Shown here piece by piece: positions 7,950 to 17,288 of a stretch of 55,207 nucleotides of DNA; position 1 is the stretch's first letter, and each line of letters begins with the position of its first letter. A program made the position numbers and the translations under genes. The notes under the pieces are model-generated. The model was not told where the DNA came from. It did not search any database and saw only the letters and a list, made by a program, of their open reading frames with translations. Source of the stretch: Akkermansia muciniphila (GTDB lineage Bacteria > Verrucomicrobiota > Verrucomicrobiia > Limisphaerales > BJHT01); the NCBI GenBank assembly GCA_945861535.1, contig CAMAUZ010000052.1:1-55207 (forward strand), in the 5' to 3' direction.

Positions 7950-9926
7950 ATGAATCCAGCCGTTGACTCCCTTCTCGCCGCCACTTCGCCCGATGTTTAC
8001 CGCGTTCGCACCAAGGCGCCCGGACCCGAGGGACGGCTGCCGATTACGGCGGAATATCTGGCCGAGCGCCCGAGCGGCGACCTGTTCGGTCTCACGCAAA
8101 ATGTCGGCATGGGCTGGAATCCGGCGGAGCTGGGGCGCAAACAGTTTTTGATTCTCAGCACGCAGGGCGGCGTGCGCGCGCCGGATGGTTCGCCCGTCGC
8201 GCTCGGGTATCACACGGGGCATTGGGAAATCGGATTGCTCGTCGAGGCGGCGGCGCGCGAACTGCGACGGCTCGGCGGCATTCCCTTTGCCGGCACCTGC
8301 TCCGATCCGTGCGACGGCCGCACGCAGGGAACGGTCGGCATGTTCGACAGCCTGCCGTATCGCAACGACGCCGCGATCGTCCTGCGCCGCCTCGCGCGCT
8401 CGCTCCCCACGCGCGCCGGCGTGCTCGGCGTGGCCACGTGCGACAAGGGACTGCCCGCAATGATGATGGCGCTCGCGGCGTTGTCCGAGCTGCCGACCGT
8501 GCTCGTGCCCGGCGGCGTCACGTTGCCACCCAACAACGGCGAGGACACGGCGATGGTCCAAACCCTGGGCGCACGGTTTTCGCACGGCCTGATCTCGCTG
8601 GAATACGCGGCGGAAATGGGCTGTCGCGCGTGCGGCTCGGCGGGCGGCGGGTGCCAGTTTCTCGGCACGGCGGCGACGTCGCAGGTCGTCGGCGAGGCGC
8701 TCGGGATGTCGCTCCCGCACTCGGCGCTCGCACCCTCGGGCGAGCCGGTGTGGCTGGACATGGCGGTGCGCTCGGCGCGCGCGCTGGCCGAACAGGATCG
8801 CCGCGGTCGCGCGATGCGCGACGTGCTCACCGACGCGAGCGTGCGCAACGCGATGGTCGTTCACGCAGCCTTCGGCGGCTCGACGAACCTGCTGCTGCAC
8901 ATCCCCGCCATCGCCCACGCCGCGGGCCTGCGCCGGCCGACGGTGGTGGATTGGATCGAGGTCAATCGCCGCGTGCCGCGCCTCGTGAGCGTGCTGCCGA
9001 ACGGCCCGGTGCATCATCCCACGCTGCGCGTTTTCCTCGCGGGCGGCGTGCCGGAAGTGATGCTGCATTTGCGCCGGCTCGGCCTGCTCGACTTGAGCGT
9101 CCTGAATGTCGCGGGCCTCACGCTCGGCGAAACGCTCGACTGGTGGGAGCAATCGGAACGGCGCACGAAGTTCCGTGAAATTCTCCAGCGCGAGGACGGC
9201 GTGCATCCCGACGACGTCATCATGGCGCCTGAACTCGCGCGCGAACGCGGCCTCACCAGCACCGTCACCTTTCCGCGCGGCAACCTCGCCCCCGAAGGCG
9301 CGGTCATCAAAAGCACCGCCATCGATTCGTCGGTCGTGGATGCCGACAATGTCTATCGCAAGGAAGGCCCCGCGCGCGTGTTCGTGAGCGAGAAGGCCGC
9401 CATCGCCGGGATCAAGGGGCATCAGGTGCAGGCCGGTGATGTGATGATTCTTGCCGGCATCGGGCCGATGGGCACGGGCATGGAGGAGACTTATCAGGTC
9501 ACGTCCGCGCTGAAACATCTGCCGTTTGGCAAGCACGTCGCGCTCATCACCGATGCGCGCTTTTCCGGCGTCTCGACGGGCGCGTGCATCGGGCACGTCG
9601 GCCCCGAGGGGCTGGCGGGTGGACCGATTGGCAAACTGCGCGACGGCGACTGGATTCGCATCGTGATCGACCGCGACCGCGGCGAGGGCAGCCTCGATCT
9701 CATCGGCGAGGGTGCGACGCGCTTCACGCCCGAGGAAGGCGCGGAGATTCTCGCGCGCCGCCCATCGCGTCCCGACCTCGCGGCCAATGCCAAACTCCCC
9801 GCCGACACGCGTCTCTGGGCCGGCCTGCAACACGCCAGCGGCGGCACCTGGGGCGGCTGCGTGTATGATGCCGACGCGATCTTGCGCCAGCTCGAAGCCG
9901 GGCGGCGGGCCTTGGCCATTCCGTGA
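7950..9926 (+). CDS. yjhG: YjhG/YagF-type D-xylonate dehydratase (IlvD/Edd superfamily)
   Basis: 658 residues from ATG 7950 ([13 protein letters not shown]). It aligns by eye along its length with E. coli YjhG/Yag[17 protein letters not shown] near the start, [98 protein letters not shown] and SGGTWGGC near the end. The three cysteine motifs (DPCDG, TCDKG, GGCQF) fit the iron-sulfur cluster ligands of the superfamily. Expected reaction: dehydration of a sugar acid such as D-xylonate to the 2-keto-3-deoxy acid. The Tm-1-like gene follows 321 bp later in the same direction; no aldolase or dehydrogenase for the pathway is in view. The exact substrate is inferred. Confidence 0.93.
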   Translation: MNPAVDSLLAATSPDVYRVRTKAPGPEGRLPITAEYLAERPSGDLFGLTQNVGMGWNPAELGRKQFLILSTQGGVRAPDGSPVALGYHTGHWEIGLLVEAAARELRRLGGIPFAGTCSDPCDGRTQGTVGMFDSLPYRNDAAIVLRRLARSLPTRAGVLGVATCDKGLPAMMMALAALSELPTVLVPGGVTLPPNNGEDTAMVQTLGARFSHGLISLEYAAEMGCRACGSAGGGCQFLGTAATSQVVGEALGMSLPHSALAPSGEPVWLDMAVRSARALAEQDRRGRAMRDVLTDASVRNAMVVHAAFGGSTNLLLHIPAIAHAAGLRRPTVVDWIEVNRRVPRLVSVLPNGPVHHPTLRVFLAGGVPEVMLHLRRLGLLDLSVLNVAGLTLGETLDWWEQSERRTKFREILQREDGVHPDDVIMAPELARERGLTSTVTFPRGNLAPEGAVIKSTAIDSSVVDADNVYRKEGPARVFVSEKAAIAGIKGHQVQAGDVMILAGIGPMGTGMEETYQVTSALKHLPFGKHVALITDARFSGVSTGACIGHVGPEGLAGGPIGKLRDGDWIRIVIDRDRGEGSLDLIGEGATRFTPEEGAEILARRPSRPDLAANAKLPADTRLWAGLQHASGGTWGGCVYDADAILRQLEAGRRALAIP

Positions 9927-10025
9927 CCCACCCCTCCTGAACTCGTGAACCCTGCAACTCTGATTCTCCGTCGTTTTGAAGGGCATGACCGAGCTGAGAG
10001 ATGTCCGATCCTCGGCACGCCGTCG

Positions 10026-10105
10026 CTGGTAGGGCGCGTCTGTCCCCAGCGCGCCGGTGGGATGTCCACACGCCCGCGGCGCGCTGAGGACAGACGCGCC
10101 CTACC
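10026..10105. repeat. Inverted repeat GTAGGGCGCGTCTGTCC
   Basis: TAGGGCGCGTCTGTCCCCAG and its reverse complement (CTGAGGACAGACGCGCCCTA) face each other across about 40 nt containing GCGCGCC/GGCGCGC. It lies in the 321-bp gap 9927-10247. Just before the next gene, 10208-10232 holds a TTCAACYC word iterated three times with an 8-nt period. Confidence 0.8.
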
Positions 10106-10247
10106 TACGCAGGTCAGTCCGTTCAGAGCGGCGGGGAACTTGATGGTTCAACGCCGCGACTCGCCGACAACACTGCTGCGGGCGGGTCGTCCGCGCTCCT
10201 GAACAACCCTTCAACTCTTCAACCCTTCAACCCTTTTCCCGTCCCCC

Positions 10248-11465
10248 ATGCCCACCATCGCCGTCCTCGGAACTCTCAACACGAAAGGCGAGGAGCACGC
10301 CTTCGTCGCCGACCTCATCCGCCAGCGCGGCCACACCGCGCTGCTGATCGACGTCGGCCTGCTCGCCGCGCCGACGTGCCGCCCCGACATCACCCGCGAA
10401 CAAGTCGCCACCGCCGCCGGCCTTGATCTCGCCGCGCTCGTCGCGCGCCGGGACCGCGGTGCGGCGGTCGCCGCGATGGCACTCGCCGCGCCCGTGCTCG
10501 TCGCACAGCTCGCCGCCGAGGGCCGCATCGACGGCATCATCTCGCTCGGCGGCGGCGGCGGCACGGCCATCGGCACGGCGGCGATGCGCGCGCTGCCGGT
10601 GGGTTTTCCGAAGCTCATGGTCTCGACCCTCGCGAGCGGGAACACCGCGCAATATGTCGGCGTGAAGGACATCGTGATGTTCCCGAGCATTGTCGATGTC
10701 GCGGGCTTGAACCGCATCTCGCGGCAGATTTTCACGCGCGCCGCCGGAGCCATCTGCGGCATGGTCGAAGCCCGCCCACAGCCCGCGCCGGACAAGCCCA
10801 TCATCGTCGCGAGCATGTTCGGCAACACCACGGCGTGCGTTGAGCACGCGCGCAAAATCCTCGAAGTTGCCGGCTACGAAGTCCTCGTCTTCCACGCCAC
10901 CGGCACCGGCGGGCGCACGATGGAATCGCTCATCGAGACCGGCCTCGTCGCCGGCGTGCTCGACATCACCACCACCGAATGGGCCGACGAACTCGTGGGC
11001 GGCGTCCTCTCCGCCGGACCGACCCGCCTCGAAGCCGCCGCACGCCACGGCGTCCCCGCCATCGTCACGCCCGGCTGCCTCGACATGGTCAATTTCCACG
11101 GGCCGGAAACCGTCCCCGCCAAATTCCAAGGCCGCAATTTTTACGCGCACAATCCGCAGGTGACCCTCATGCGCACCTCGCCCGACGAATGCGCGCAGCT
11201 CGGGAAAATCCTCACCGAAAAACTCAACCTCTCCACCGCGCCCGTCACCGTGCTGCTCCCGCTCCGCGCCCTCAGCGTCATCTCCGCGCCGGGGCAGAAG
11301 TTCCACGATCCCGACGCCGACGCCGCGCTCTTCACCGCGCTCAAGACCCATCTCCGCCGCGACATTCCCGTGATTGAACTCGACTGTACTGTCAACGACA
11401 CCGCCTTCGCCGCGGCTTGCGCGCAAGCCTTGCTGAAGAATATTGCGACCGCAAAACAGCCATGA
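10248..11465 (+). CDS. Tm-1-like ATP-binding (UPF0261) family protein
   Basis: 405 residues from ATG 10248. The N-terminal MPTIAVLGTLNTKGEEHAFV followed by IRQRGHTALLIDVG is the hallmark of the Tm-1/UPF0261 family, related to the ATP-binding domain of tomato Tm-1. The first domain also carries GIISLGGGGGTAIGTAAM and LPVGFPKLMVSTLASGN. The second domain has SMFGNTTACVEHARKILE, FHATGTGGRTMESLIETG and a C-terminal EIDCTV-like end (PVIELDCTVND). Bacterial members are of uncertain function and often sit in catabolic operons. Here it follows the sugar-acid dehydratase, which is only contextual evidence of a link. Confidence 0.93.
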   Translation: MPTIAVLGTLNTKGEEHAFVADLIRQRGHTALLIDVGLLAAPTCRPDITREQVATAAGLDLAALVARRDRGAAVAAMALAAPVLVAQLAAEGRIDGIISLGGGGGTAIGTAAMRALPVGFPKLMVSTLASGNTAQYVGVKDIVMFPSIVDVAGLNRISRQIFTRAAGAICGMVEARPQPAPDKPIIVASMFGNTTACVEHARKILEVAGYEVLVFHATGTGGRTMESLIETGLVAGVLDITTTEWADELVGGVLSAGPTRLEAAARHGVPAIVTPGCLDMVNFHGPETVPAKFQGRNFYAHNPQVTLMRTSPDECAQLGKILTEKLNLSTAPVTVLLPLRALSVISAPGQKFHDPDADAALFTALKTHLRRDIPVIELDCTVNDTAFAAACAQALLKNIATAKQP

Positions 11466-11584
11466 GGTTTAGGCCGACAACCCACGCAGCCGTTGAGGAA
11501 TTCACCGTTCCCATCCGTTTCCATCCACACTCCAACTTTGCGACCGTGGGTGGAGACTTCTTGAAGGGTCCGAGACCCGGCAGT

Positions 11585-11774
11585 TTGGAGTGCGGTGACT
11601 CGTCACCGCTTTTGCGCAGGCGACTTGTCGCCGTCGAAGTTCCGGGCGCGTCCGGTCACGCGAACGTCGCTGCGCTGGCGCGAGCCGTGGACGCGCTGAT
11701 TCCAATCGTTGCCCCGTCGAAGTTCGACGGCGACAAGTCGCCTCGGGAAAGCGGTGACAAGTCACCGCACTCCA
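11585..11774. repeat. Inverted repeat TTGGAGTGCGGTGACTCGTC family
   Basis: The left arm GGAGTGCGGTGACTCGTCAC then CGCTTTTGCGCAGGCGACTT; the right arm 11711-11774 is the approximate reverse complement, ending GTCACCGCACTCCAA. About 70 nt separate them. A half copy occurs at 16150-16201. It occupies most of the 405-bp gap 11466-11870, where no gene is evident. Confidence 0.8.
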
Positions 11775-11870
11775 AAGGCGCGCTGTCGGTTGCGTTCGTA
11801 GCGATGACCGGTTTCATCCGTGTTTGAATCGCTTCGTGTTGCCTTCCCCATCACTCTCCAAACCAACCCC

Positions 11871-13466
11871 ATGAACACCACCGAAACTCCGCCCCCGAGC
11901 CACCGCTTCTGGATTCCCGGCACGATCTGCACCGTAATCTTTGTGATCTTTGTCGTCGTGCAGGCGCAGCCGGAACTGGAGCGCAACATCAAGGGCTGGA
12001 TCACCGGCGCGCTGCTCATTTTGCTGGTGCTGCTGAATTTCCTCTGGCTCGTGCTGTTAAGCCGGTTCTCGTGGCGACGCCGCCTGCTGGTCGCGGTGGT
12101 GGCGCTCGTCGGCGTCGCGGTGCTAAAGGGGTTGATCACGGTCGATGGCACCATAGATGGCACCGGGCGGCCCAAGCTCGTTTGGAAATCTCCCCGCAGC
12201 GCTCTCGCGCTGCCCGCGCCCGCGCCGTGGCCCGTCGCGGGACTGTCCCCGCTCGAAGGCGAAAAGCCCGTGGCCGATGTCCCGCAGTTCTTCGGCCCCG
12301 CGCGCGACGGCGTGGTGCGCGGCGCGCGGCTGGCGCTCAATTGGAACACCACGCCGCCGAAGCAGCTTTGGCGGCAGCCCATCGGCGGCGGTTGGTCCGC
12401 CTTCGCGGTCGTGGGCGAACGCGCCTTCACGCAGGAACAGCGCGGCGACGGCGAGTGCGTGACCTGCTACGACGTCTTCACCGGACGCCTGCTCTGGGCG
12501 CACACCAACCAGGCCCGCTTCTTCCAATGGCAGGGCGGCGAAGGCCCGCGTGCGACGCCCACCGTGGTATCCAATCGCGTCTTCGCCATCGGCGGCACCG
12601 GCGTGCTCGACTGCCTCGAGGCCGACACCGGACGCCGCGTGTGGTCCCGCAATGTCCTCGGCGAAAACAAACTGCCGAACCTCACCTGGGGCGTCAGCGC
12701 ATCACCCTTGGTCTTCGATGAATCCGTCGTCGTCACCGGCGGCCTCGGCAACGGCCCGACCGTCCTCGCCTATCATCGCCAGACCGGTGAACCGCTCTGG
12801 CGCGCCGGCACCGACAAATGCAGCTACGCCTCGCCCGTGCTCGCCACCATCGCGGGCCGCCGCGTGATTCTCTCGGTGAACGCCTCCTCCCTCACGATCC
12901 ATGATTCCACCAACGGCACCGTCCTCCTTGACCATCCGTGGTCCAATGAGAAATGGCCCAAGGCCGCGCAGCCCGTCGTGCTCGACGGCGACCGCGTCTT
13001 CCTCTCCGCGGGCTACGGCATTGGTTGCGAACTGCTCCAGTTGAAATTCCTGAGCACCGGCAAGCTCGCGGTCACCGAGCTGTGGAAGGGGCGCAGCATG
13101 AAGAACCAGTTCAACTCCTCGGCCTATCGCGACGGTTTCATCTACGGTCTCGACGACGGCTTCCTCGCCTGCGTCGATGCCGCCACCGGCGAGCGCCGCT
13201 GGAAAGACGGCCGCTTCGGCTCCGGCCAATCCCTCCTCGTCGATGACCTCGTGCTAATCCAGAGCGAACCCGGCCCGATCGTCCTCGCCCGCGCCCGCCC
13301 CGACGCCTACGAGGAACTCGCCCGCCTGCCCGCCCTCAGCAGCAAGACTTGGAATCATCCTACGCTCGCCGGCCGCCTGCTTCTGGTCCGCAATGATCGT
13401 GAGGCGGCGTGTTACCAATTGCCTGGTGCCGCCGCCACGTCCGCGTCGGCGGTTGCAAAGCCATAA
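11871..13466 (+). CDS. Membrane-anchored PQQ-binding-like beta-propeller protein
   Basis: 531 residues from ATG 11871 (MNTTETPPPSHRFW), preferred over an upstream start because the extension looks non-coding. Three hydrophobic segments at the N-terminus (GTICTVIFVIFVVVQA; ITGALLILLVLLNFLWLVLL; LLVAVVALVGVAVLKGLI) anchor it in the membrane. The rest is a PQQ-type outer-membrane-lipoprotein/alcohol-dehydrogenase-like propeller beginning FFGPARDGV, with blades such as TCYDVFTGRLLWAHTNQARF, DCLEADTGRRVWSRNV, YHRQTGEPLWRAGTDKCSYA and ACVDAATGERRWKDGRFGSG. No catalytic PQQ dehydrogenase residues are apparent, so a structural or binding role is likelier. It converges with the esterase gene on the other strand. 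Confidence 0.88.
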   Translation: MNTTETPPPSHRFWIPGTICTVIFVIFVVVQAQPELERNIKGWITGALLILLVLLNFLWLVLLSRFSWRRRLLVAVVALVGVAVLKGLITVDGTIDGTGRPKLVWKSPRSALALPAPAPWPVAGLSPLEGEKPVADVPQFFGPARDGVVRGARLALNWNTTPPKQLWRQPIGGGWSAFAVVGERAFTQEQRGDGECVTCYDVFTGRLLWAHTNQARFFQWQGGEGPRATPTVVSNRVFAIGGTGVLDCLEADTGRRVWSRNVLGENKLPNLTWGVSASPLVFDESVVVTGGLGNGPTVLAYHRQTGEPLWRAGTDKCSYASPVLATIAGRRVILSVNASSLTIHDSTNGTVLLDHPWSNEKWPKAAQPVVLDGDRVFLSAGYGIGCELLQLKFLSTGKLAVTELWKGRSMKNQFNSSAYRDGFIYGLDDGFLACVDAATGERRWKDGRFGSGQSLLVDDLVLIQSEPGPIVLARARPDAYEELARLPALSSKTWNHPTLAGRLLLVRNDREAACYQLPGAAATSASAVAKP

Positions 13467-13515
13467 TTCCTGAGCGGGTTTGCCTGCGGCAGGGACCGCG
13501 TGCTGCTGCCGCGAG

Positions 13516-14847
13516 CTATTTCCCCTTCATCTCCGCCACATGCGTGCGCACGGCCTCCTGCATGGCGGCGCTGGCTTTGGGCGTGCTCGTGTGGCCGGCG
13601 TCGGGGTCGTGATGGATGCTCTTTTTTCCGGTCACATTGTTATAGGCCGCGTAAACACTGGTGGGCGGGCAGGTGGTGTCGATGAAGCCGACGGTGAAGA
13701 CGGCACCGGCCGTGGTGCGGGTGGCGAAGTTCATGGCGTCGTAGTAGCGGACGGCTTCGACGATCTTGCGGTCGGGCTTCTGGGGACTGGGTGAGGGGCT
13801 GGGGAGGAATTTCGGCCAGCCATTGATGCGTCCCGCGATGATGCCGGTGTGGTCGCACATGGCGGGAACGCCGGCGGCGATGAAGGTGACGCGCGGATCG
13901 AGTCCGGCAGCAACGATGGCTTGCGCGCCGCCCTGACTCGCACCGTAAACGACGACGACCTTGCCATCCCACTCAGTTTGGGCGGTGAGGAAATCAAGGG
14001 CGCGCACGAGGCGGAGAAACATGCCGCGGAAATAGACGGTGTCGCGGGATTCACGGCCGCGGGCACGGTAATCTTTCAGGTCGCCGTTCATCAGTGCGGT
14101 GTAGAAGGCGTCGGGTTTGCCGTTGGGCAGGCCGTGGGCGTTGATGTCCATCGCGAGAAAGCCGTTCTTGGCCCAGTTGGCCGCGCCGCCGAGGCTGGAG
14201 CTGCGCACACCCGCGCCGTGGACCAGCAGGATGATCGGGAGACTCTTGGGCTTGGCTCCGGCGGGTTTGGCGAAGTAACCGGACACGGGCGCGCCCACGC
14301 TGTCGGCTTGCAGGTCGAAGGCCTCGGTTTCCGCGATGGGGGATTTCACGGGGGTGAGGCGGGGGTTCACCGGGATGGCGGCGAGCGTTTTTTTCTGCGC
14401 GGTCCAGAAGGCGTCGAAGTCCTCGGGGACGGGCAGGCTGGGATTGATGAGCGTGGGATCGACACCCGCGCCGGCGAGGGCGGTGACGGTTTTTTTGTCC
14501 GGCGTGGTGAAGGTGGCGCGGCAGAGGAGGAAGCCGGGTTCGTCGAGTTTGCCGGCGACGGTGGCGGTGCCGTTCTCCAATTTCAGCAGGCCGTTGGTGA
14601 CGGGCGGCATGCCGTCTTTGGTGATGCTCCATTGCACCTCGGTGTTCTTGGCGGGCTGCTGATCGAGCGTGAGGGAAATGGTGAAGGTGACGGTTTCGCC
14701 TTGTTGGTAAAGGGCGGCGGGGCGGTCGGGTTTGGCGCTGAGGACGTAGTTGGCGGCAGGCTTGGCGGTTTGCGCGGTCAGCGACGTGAGGGTGACGAGA
14801 AGCGCGGCGAGCGTGGCGACGAGTGGGCGGAGGGCGTGGAGTGTCAT
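13516..14847 (-). CDS. Secreted acetylxylan-esterase-like alpha/beta hydrolase
   Basis: 443 residues from ATG 14847 (MTLHALRPLVATLAALLVTL), a Sec signal ending near SLTAQTA. An N-terminal immunoglobulin-like region (about 30-130) precedes an AXE1-type alpha/beta hydrolase domain. Its features: oxyanion region LLVHGAGVRSS, DINAHGLPNG, YFRGMFLRLVRALDFL, nucleophile motif YGASQGG (Ser), acid region FIDTTCPPTSVYAAYN, and a terminal HDPDAGHTSTP with the candidate catalytic His. This architecture fits the secreted cephalosporin-C deacetylase/acetylxylan esterase family, which removes acetyl groups from xylan-type glycans. That matches the sugar-acid theme of the neighbouring plus-strand genes, but substrate is inferred. 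Confidence 0.88.
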   Translation of the reverse strand: MTLHALRPLVATLAALLVTLTSLTAQTAKPAANYVLSAKPDRPAALYQQGETVTFTISLTLDQQPAKNTEVQWSITKDGMPPVTNGLLKLENGTATVAGKLDEPGFLLCRATFTTPDKKTVTALAGAGVDPTLINPSLPVPEDFDAFWTAQKKTLAAIPVNPRLTPVKSPIAETEAFDLQADSVGAPVSGYFAKPAGAKPKSLPIILLVHGAGVRSSSLGGAANWAKNGFLAMDINAHGLPNGKPDAFYTALMNGDLKDYRARGRESRDTVYFRGMFLRLVRALDFLTAQTEWDGKVVVVYGASQGGAQAIVAAGLDPRVTFIAAGVPAMCDHTGIIAGRINGWPKFLPSPSPSPQKPDRKIVEAVRYYDAMNFATRTTAGAVFTVGFIDTTCPPTSVYAAYNNVTGKKSIHHDPDAGHTSTPKASAAMQEAVRTHVAEMKGK

Positions 14848-15053
14848 GGGCGTATTGGTGGCGGGGAATGGTGGAAAGTTCAAAGCTTAAACCGGGAAAT
14901 GGGGGATTAACCACACGGATGGACACGGATGGGAACGACCCGCTTGCGCGGCCGGGACTCGCGGGAGGGGAAGCCGAGAAGACCGGTGTGACGGTTCGGG
15001 CACGATCAGTGCCGCCTATTTTAAAGCGGCGGTTCGGCGTGCGCAGCGGGGAA

Positions 15054-15099
15054 CACGGGGCAGGGATGCCCCGTGAACCGGCAGGCAGGGATGCCTGCC
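15054..15099. repeat. Twin perfect hairpins with GGGA loops
   Basis: CACGGGGCA-GGGA-TGCCCCGTG (15054-15075) and GGCAGGCA-GGGA-TGCCTGCC (15080-15099) are two adjacent perfect hairpins of 9 and 8 bp. Both have the same GGGA loop, a GNRA-type tetraloop if transcribed. They sit 17 bp beyond the stop of leuD, on its 3' side. There is no T-tract, so a REP-like or RNA-stabilising role is as likely as termination. Confidence 0.7.
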
Positions 15100-15115
15100 C
15101 CACGCACGCGGTGGA

Positions 15116-15670
15116 TCAGGCGCGGGCGGCGATCATGCCGGTTTGGCGGGCGTAGTTGAAAAGGCCGCCGGCATCGACCACGGGACGGACGTCGCCGAGC
15201 GGCTTGAAACCGTACGTTTTGCCTGTCGCCAGATCGGTCACGGTCGCGGCGTCGAGATCGACGGAGACGCGGTCGCCGGTTTTGAGGACATCGCACAAGC
15301 GGTCGGCGCATTCGCAGGGATAGAGTTCGCCGGTGGCGACGCTGTTGCGGAAAAAGATGCGGGCGAAACTCTCGGCCAACACGACGCGACAACTGGCGGA
15401 GCCGAGCGCGATGGGGGCGTGTTCGCGGGAGCTGCCGCAGCCGAAATTGCGGCCGGCGATGATGATGGCGTAGTCGCTGTCGAGCTTGCCCTCGGCGACA
15501 TAGCGGGCGGGATAAAGGGAGTTGGGCAGGCCGCACATGGCGTAGCTGCCGAGTTTCTCGTACTCCTCGGCGATGGTGGGGACGAGGTTGAGATACTGCG
15601 CGGGGATGATCTGATCCGTGTCGATGTTGTCGCGCACGACGTAAACTGAGCCTTCAATTACCGATTTCAT
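15116..15670 (-). CDS. leuD: 3-isopropylmalate dehydratase small subunit
   Basis: 184 residues from ATG 15670 (MKSVIEGSVYVVRDNIDTDQ). The aconitase swivel-domain signature is complete: DNIDTDQIIPAQYL, IIAGRNFGCGSSREHAPIAL and RIFFRNSVATGELYP. LeuD works with LeuC to isomerise 2- and 3-isopropylmalate in leucine synthesis. The large subunit is not in this window, so the heterodimer is split or encoded just as a separate locus. It uses a start after the in-frame upstream extension, which has no family similarity. Confidence 0.93.
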   Translation of the reverse strand: MKSVIEGSVYVVRDNIDTDQIIPAQYLNLVPTIAEEYEKLGSYAMCGLPNSLYPARYVAEGKLDSDYAIIIAGRNFGCGSSREHAPIALGSASCRVVLAESFARIFFRNSVATGELYPCECADRLCDVLKTGDRVSVDLDAATVTDLATGKTYGFKPLGDVRPVVDAGGLFNYARQTGMIAARA

Positions 15671-15747
15671 GGCGTCGAATCTGCGGATCGTGCGGGGCGT
15701 TTGCAAATACTGATTCCGGGGCCGTGGAAAGGGCGGAAAAAAAGTTC

Positions 15748-15800
15748 CAAGGGCAAAGCTCAAAGCTCAAGGGAAGCAGCAAGCGCCAAGTGCCAAGCCG
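15748..15800. repeat. AGCTCAA-heptad repeat arm
   Basis: AAAGCTCAAAGCTCAAGGGA followed by AGCGCCAAGTGCCAAG-type words: two AGCTCAA heptads plus a CCAAG tail that recurs with the other copies of this family. It lies in the 672-bp gap 15671-16342, which contains only repeats. Confidence 0.75.
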
Positions 15801-15833
15801 AAGGCGGCGGTGGCGGCCGGGATCGCTTCCGTG

Positions 15834-16100
15834 TCGTGCCGGAGGCACCTAAGAAATTAGCCGGTGGTGAAGCGGAGCGGAGCCACCGGAACCACGGCCC
15901 ATCCCGACCGTGCGCCCCGGCGGGGGGCGAGAGGCGTGAAAATGCACCACACGACTCGGCTCCACGCCGTATTCCCTTGGCTCGGGGTTTCGTCCTACGC
16001 GCGCCCCGCTCGGGCGCAGCGGGCTTTGGTTTGGGCTTTCCGGTGGTTCCGCTGCGCTTCACCACTGGCTAATCTTTTGCGTGCCTCCGACACGAAACGG
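15834..16100. repeat. Interspersed element with long terminal inverted repeats (copy 1)
   Basis: The left end TCGTGCCGGAGGCACCTAAG then AAATTAGCCGGTGGTGAAGC; the right end 16040-16100 is its reverse complement (GCTTCACCACTGGCTAAT ... GTGCCTCCGACACGA). Arms are about 55-60 nt, the whole about 267 nt, and the centre has no coding sequence. A second copy of about 338 nt with nearly identical ends is at 40753-41090. The shape is like a MITE or a large REP/BIME element; no target-site duplication was established. Confidence 0.85.
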
Positions 16101-16149
16101 AGGCGGAGATCTCTGGGCGGGAGTCCGGGGCTGATCTGTGACCCCCGGC

Positions 16150-16201
16150 AGTTCGACGGCGACAAGCAGCCTGCGCAAAAGCGGTGACGAGCCACCGCAC
16201 C
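16150..16201. repeat. Half copy of the TTGGAGTGCGGTGAC repeat
   Basis: GTTCGACGGCGACAAGCAGC then CTGCGCAAAAGCGGTGACGA and CCACCGCACC match the right arm of the repeat at 11585-11774. Only one arm is present here. Confidence 0.65.
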
Positions 16202-16342
16202 CGAAACCGCCGCGCCCCGTTCCGTTCCACGCCGCTGCGGCTGGTGCTCGGCACCTGGCCGCGCGCCGTGGGGCCGGATCGCGATAGGTTCCGCGTGCGG
16301 TTGCCTTCCCCGCGGCGGCCGGTTTTACTCGCGGCACTCGAT

Positions 16343-17203
16343 ATGAAAATCATCACCGACGAACGTTGCACGGGGTATTCGCAGGCGGGGCATCCGGAAC
16401 GGCCGGAGCGCGTGAGCCGCACGCTGACGCGGCTCCGCGCGCAGGAGGAAGTTCCCATCACCTGGCTCGCACCGCTGGCGGTGACGGATGAATCGCTGTT
16501 GCGCGCGCATTTTCCCGATCACGTCAAGCAGGTGGCGGTGGCGAAGTTTTTTGATGGCGACACGCCGGCGTATCCGGACATCGATGCGCACGCGCGGCGG
16601 TCGGTGGGCGGGGCGTTGCACGCGCTGGCGCTGGCGCGGAAGGGCGAGACGAATTTCAGCCTGCTGCGGCCGCCGGGACATCATGCGACACGCGATCGGG
16701 CGATGGGTTTTTGTTTTTTCAATTCGATTGCCACAGCGGCGCTCGAGGCGCGGGCGGCGGGGGTGAAGAAGGTGGCGGTGTTCGATTTCGATGTGCATCA
16801 CGGGAACGGGACGGAAGCGATTTTGCACAACCAGCCGGGCTGCGCGTTCTTCTCAATTCACCAGCATCCGGCGTATCCGGGCACGGGGTTGAAGAGTTTC
16901 GACAACTGCCACAACTACCCGGTCGCGCCGCGAACGCCGCGGCTGGAGTGGCGCGCGGTGGCGGTGCGGGCGCTGGAGGAGATGCAGAAGTTCAAGCCGG
17001 ACGTGGTCGGCGTGTCGGCGGGATTCGATGCGTACAAACGCGATCCGCTCTGCCAGCAGCAGCTCGAGGCGGAGGATTATCACTGGCTCGGCGAGACGAT
17101 GCGGAAGCTGGGCGTGCCGGTGTTCAACGTGCTCGAGGGCGGATACAGCAGTGATCTGCCGGAGCTGATTTTGGCGTACTTGAAGGGGTTGGAAGGAAAG
17201 TAG
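16343..17203 (+). CDS. Histone-deacetylase-family (class II-type) hydrolase
   Basis: 286 residues from ATG 16343 (MKIITDERCTGYSQAGHPER). The deacetylase fold signatures are present in order: HPERPERVSRTL near the start, RPPGHHATRDRAMGFCFFNS with the catalytic His pair, VFDFDVHHGNGTEAI with the zinc-binding Asp and His, VSAGFDAYKRDPL with the second zinc Asp, and NVLEGGYSSDLPELI. Bacterial members hydrolyse acetylated small molecules such as polyamines, or are acetoin-utilisation-like. The exact substrate is unknown. Upstream in-frame sequence lies in repeats and is not counted. Confidence 0.92.
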   Translation: MKIITDERCTGYSQAGHPERPERVSRTLTRLRAQEEVPITWLAPLAVTDESLLRAHFPDHVKQVAVAKFFDGDTPAYPDIDAHARRSVGGALHALALARKGETNFSLLRPPGHHATRDRAMGFCFFNSIATAALEARAAGVKKVAVFDFDVHHGNGTEAILHNQPGCAFFSIHQHPAYPGTGLKSFDNCHNYPVAPRTPRLEWRAVAVRALEEMQKFKPDVVGVSAGFDAYKRDPLCQQQLEAEDYHWLGETMRKLGVPVFNVLEGGYSSDLPELILAYLKGLEGK

Positions 17204-17204
17204 A

Positions 17205-17265
17205 AGAGAAGCTCCAAGGCTAAAGCTCAAAGCTCAAGGGAAGGGCCAAGCACCAAGGACCGGGC
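17205..17265. repeat. AGCTCAA-heptad repeat arm
   Basis: CTAAAGCTCAAAGCTCAAGG then GAAGGGCCAAGCACCAAGG, the same word order as the copies at 15.75 and 46.0 kb. It fills most of the 85-bp gap between convergent genes. Confidence 0.75.
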
Positions 17266-17288
17266 TTCCTCGTCTGGCGGGCATCGGC

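Noticed and set aside
7845-9986. Long minus-strand open frame of 713 codons antisense to the YjhG gene
   Set aside because: It is Arg/His/Ala rich without any domain and mirrors a strongly conserved plus-strand enzyme; a typical high-GC antisense shadow.
15834-16100. Short plus and minus frames starting MVKRSG...TTG in the TIR elements
   Set aside because: The same peptide arises from both copies of a non-coding repeat (also at 40.8 kb); no support for a gene.
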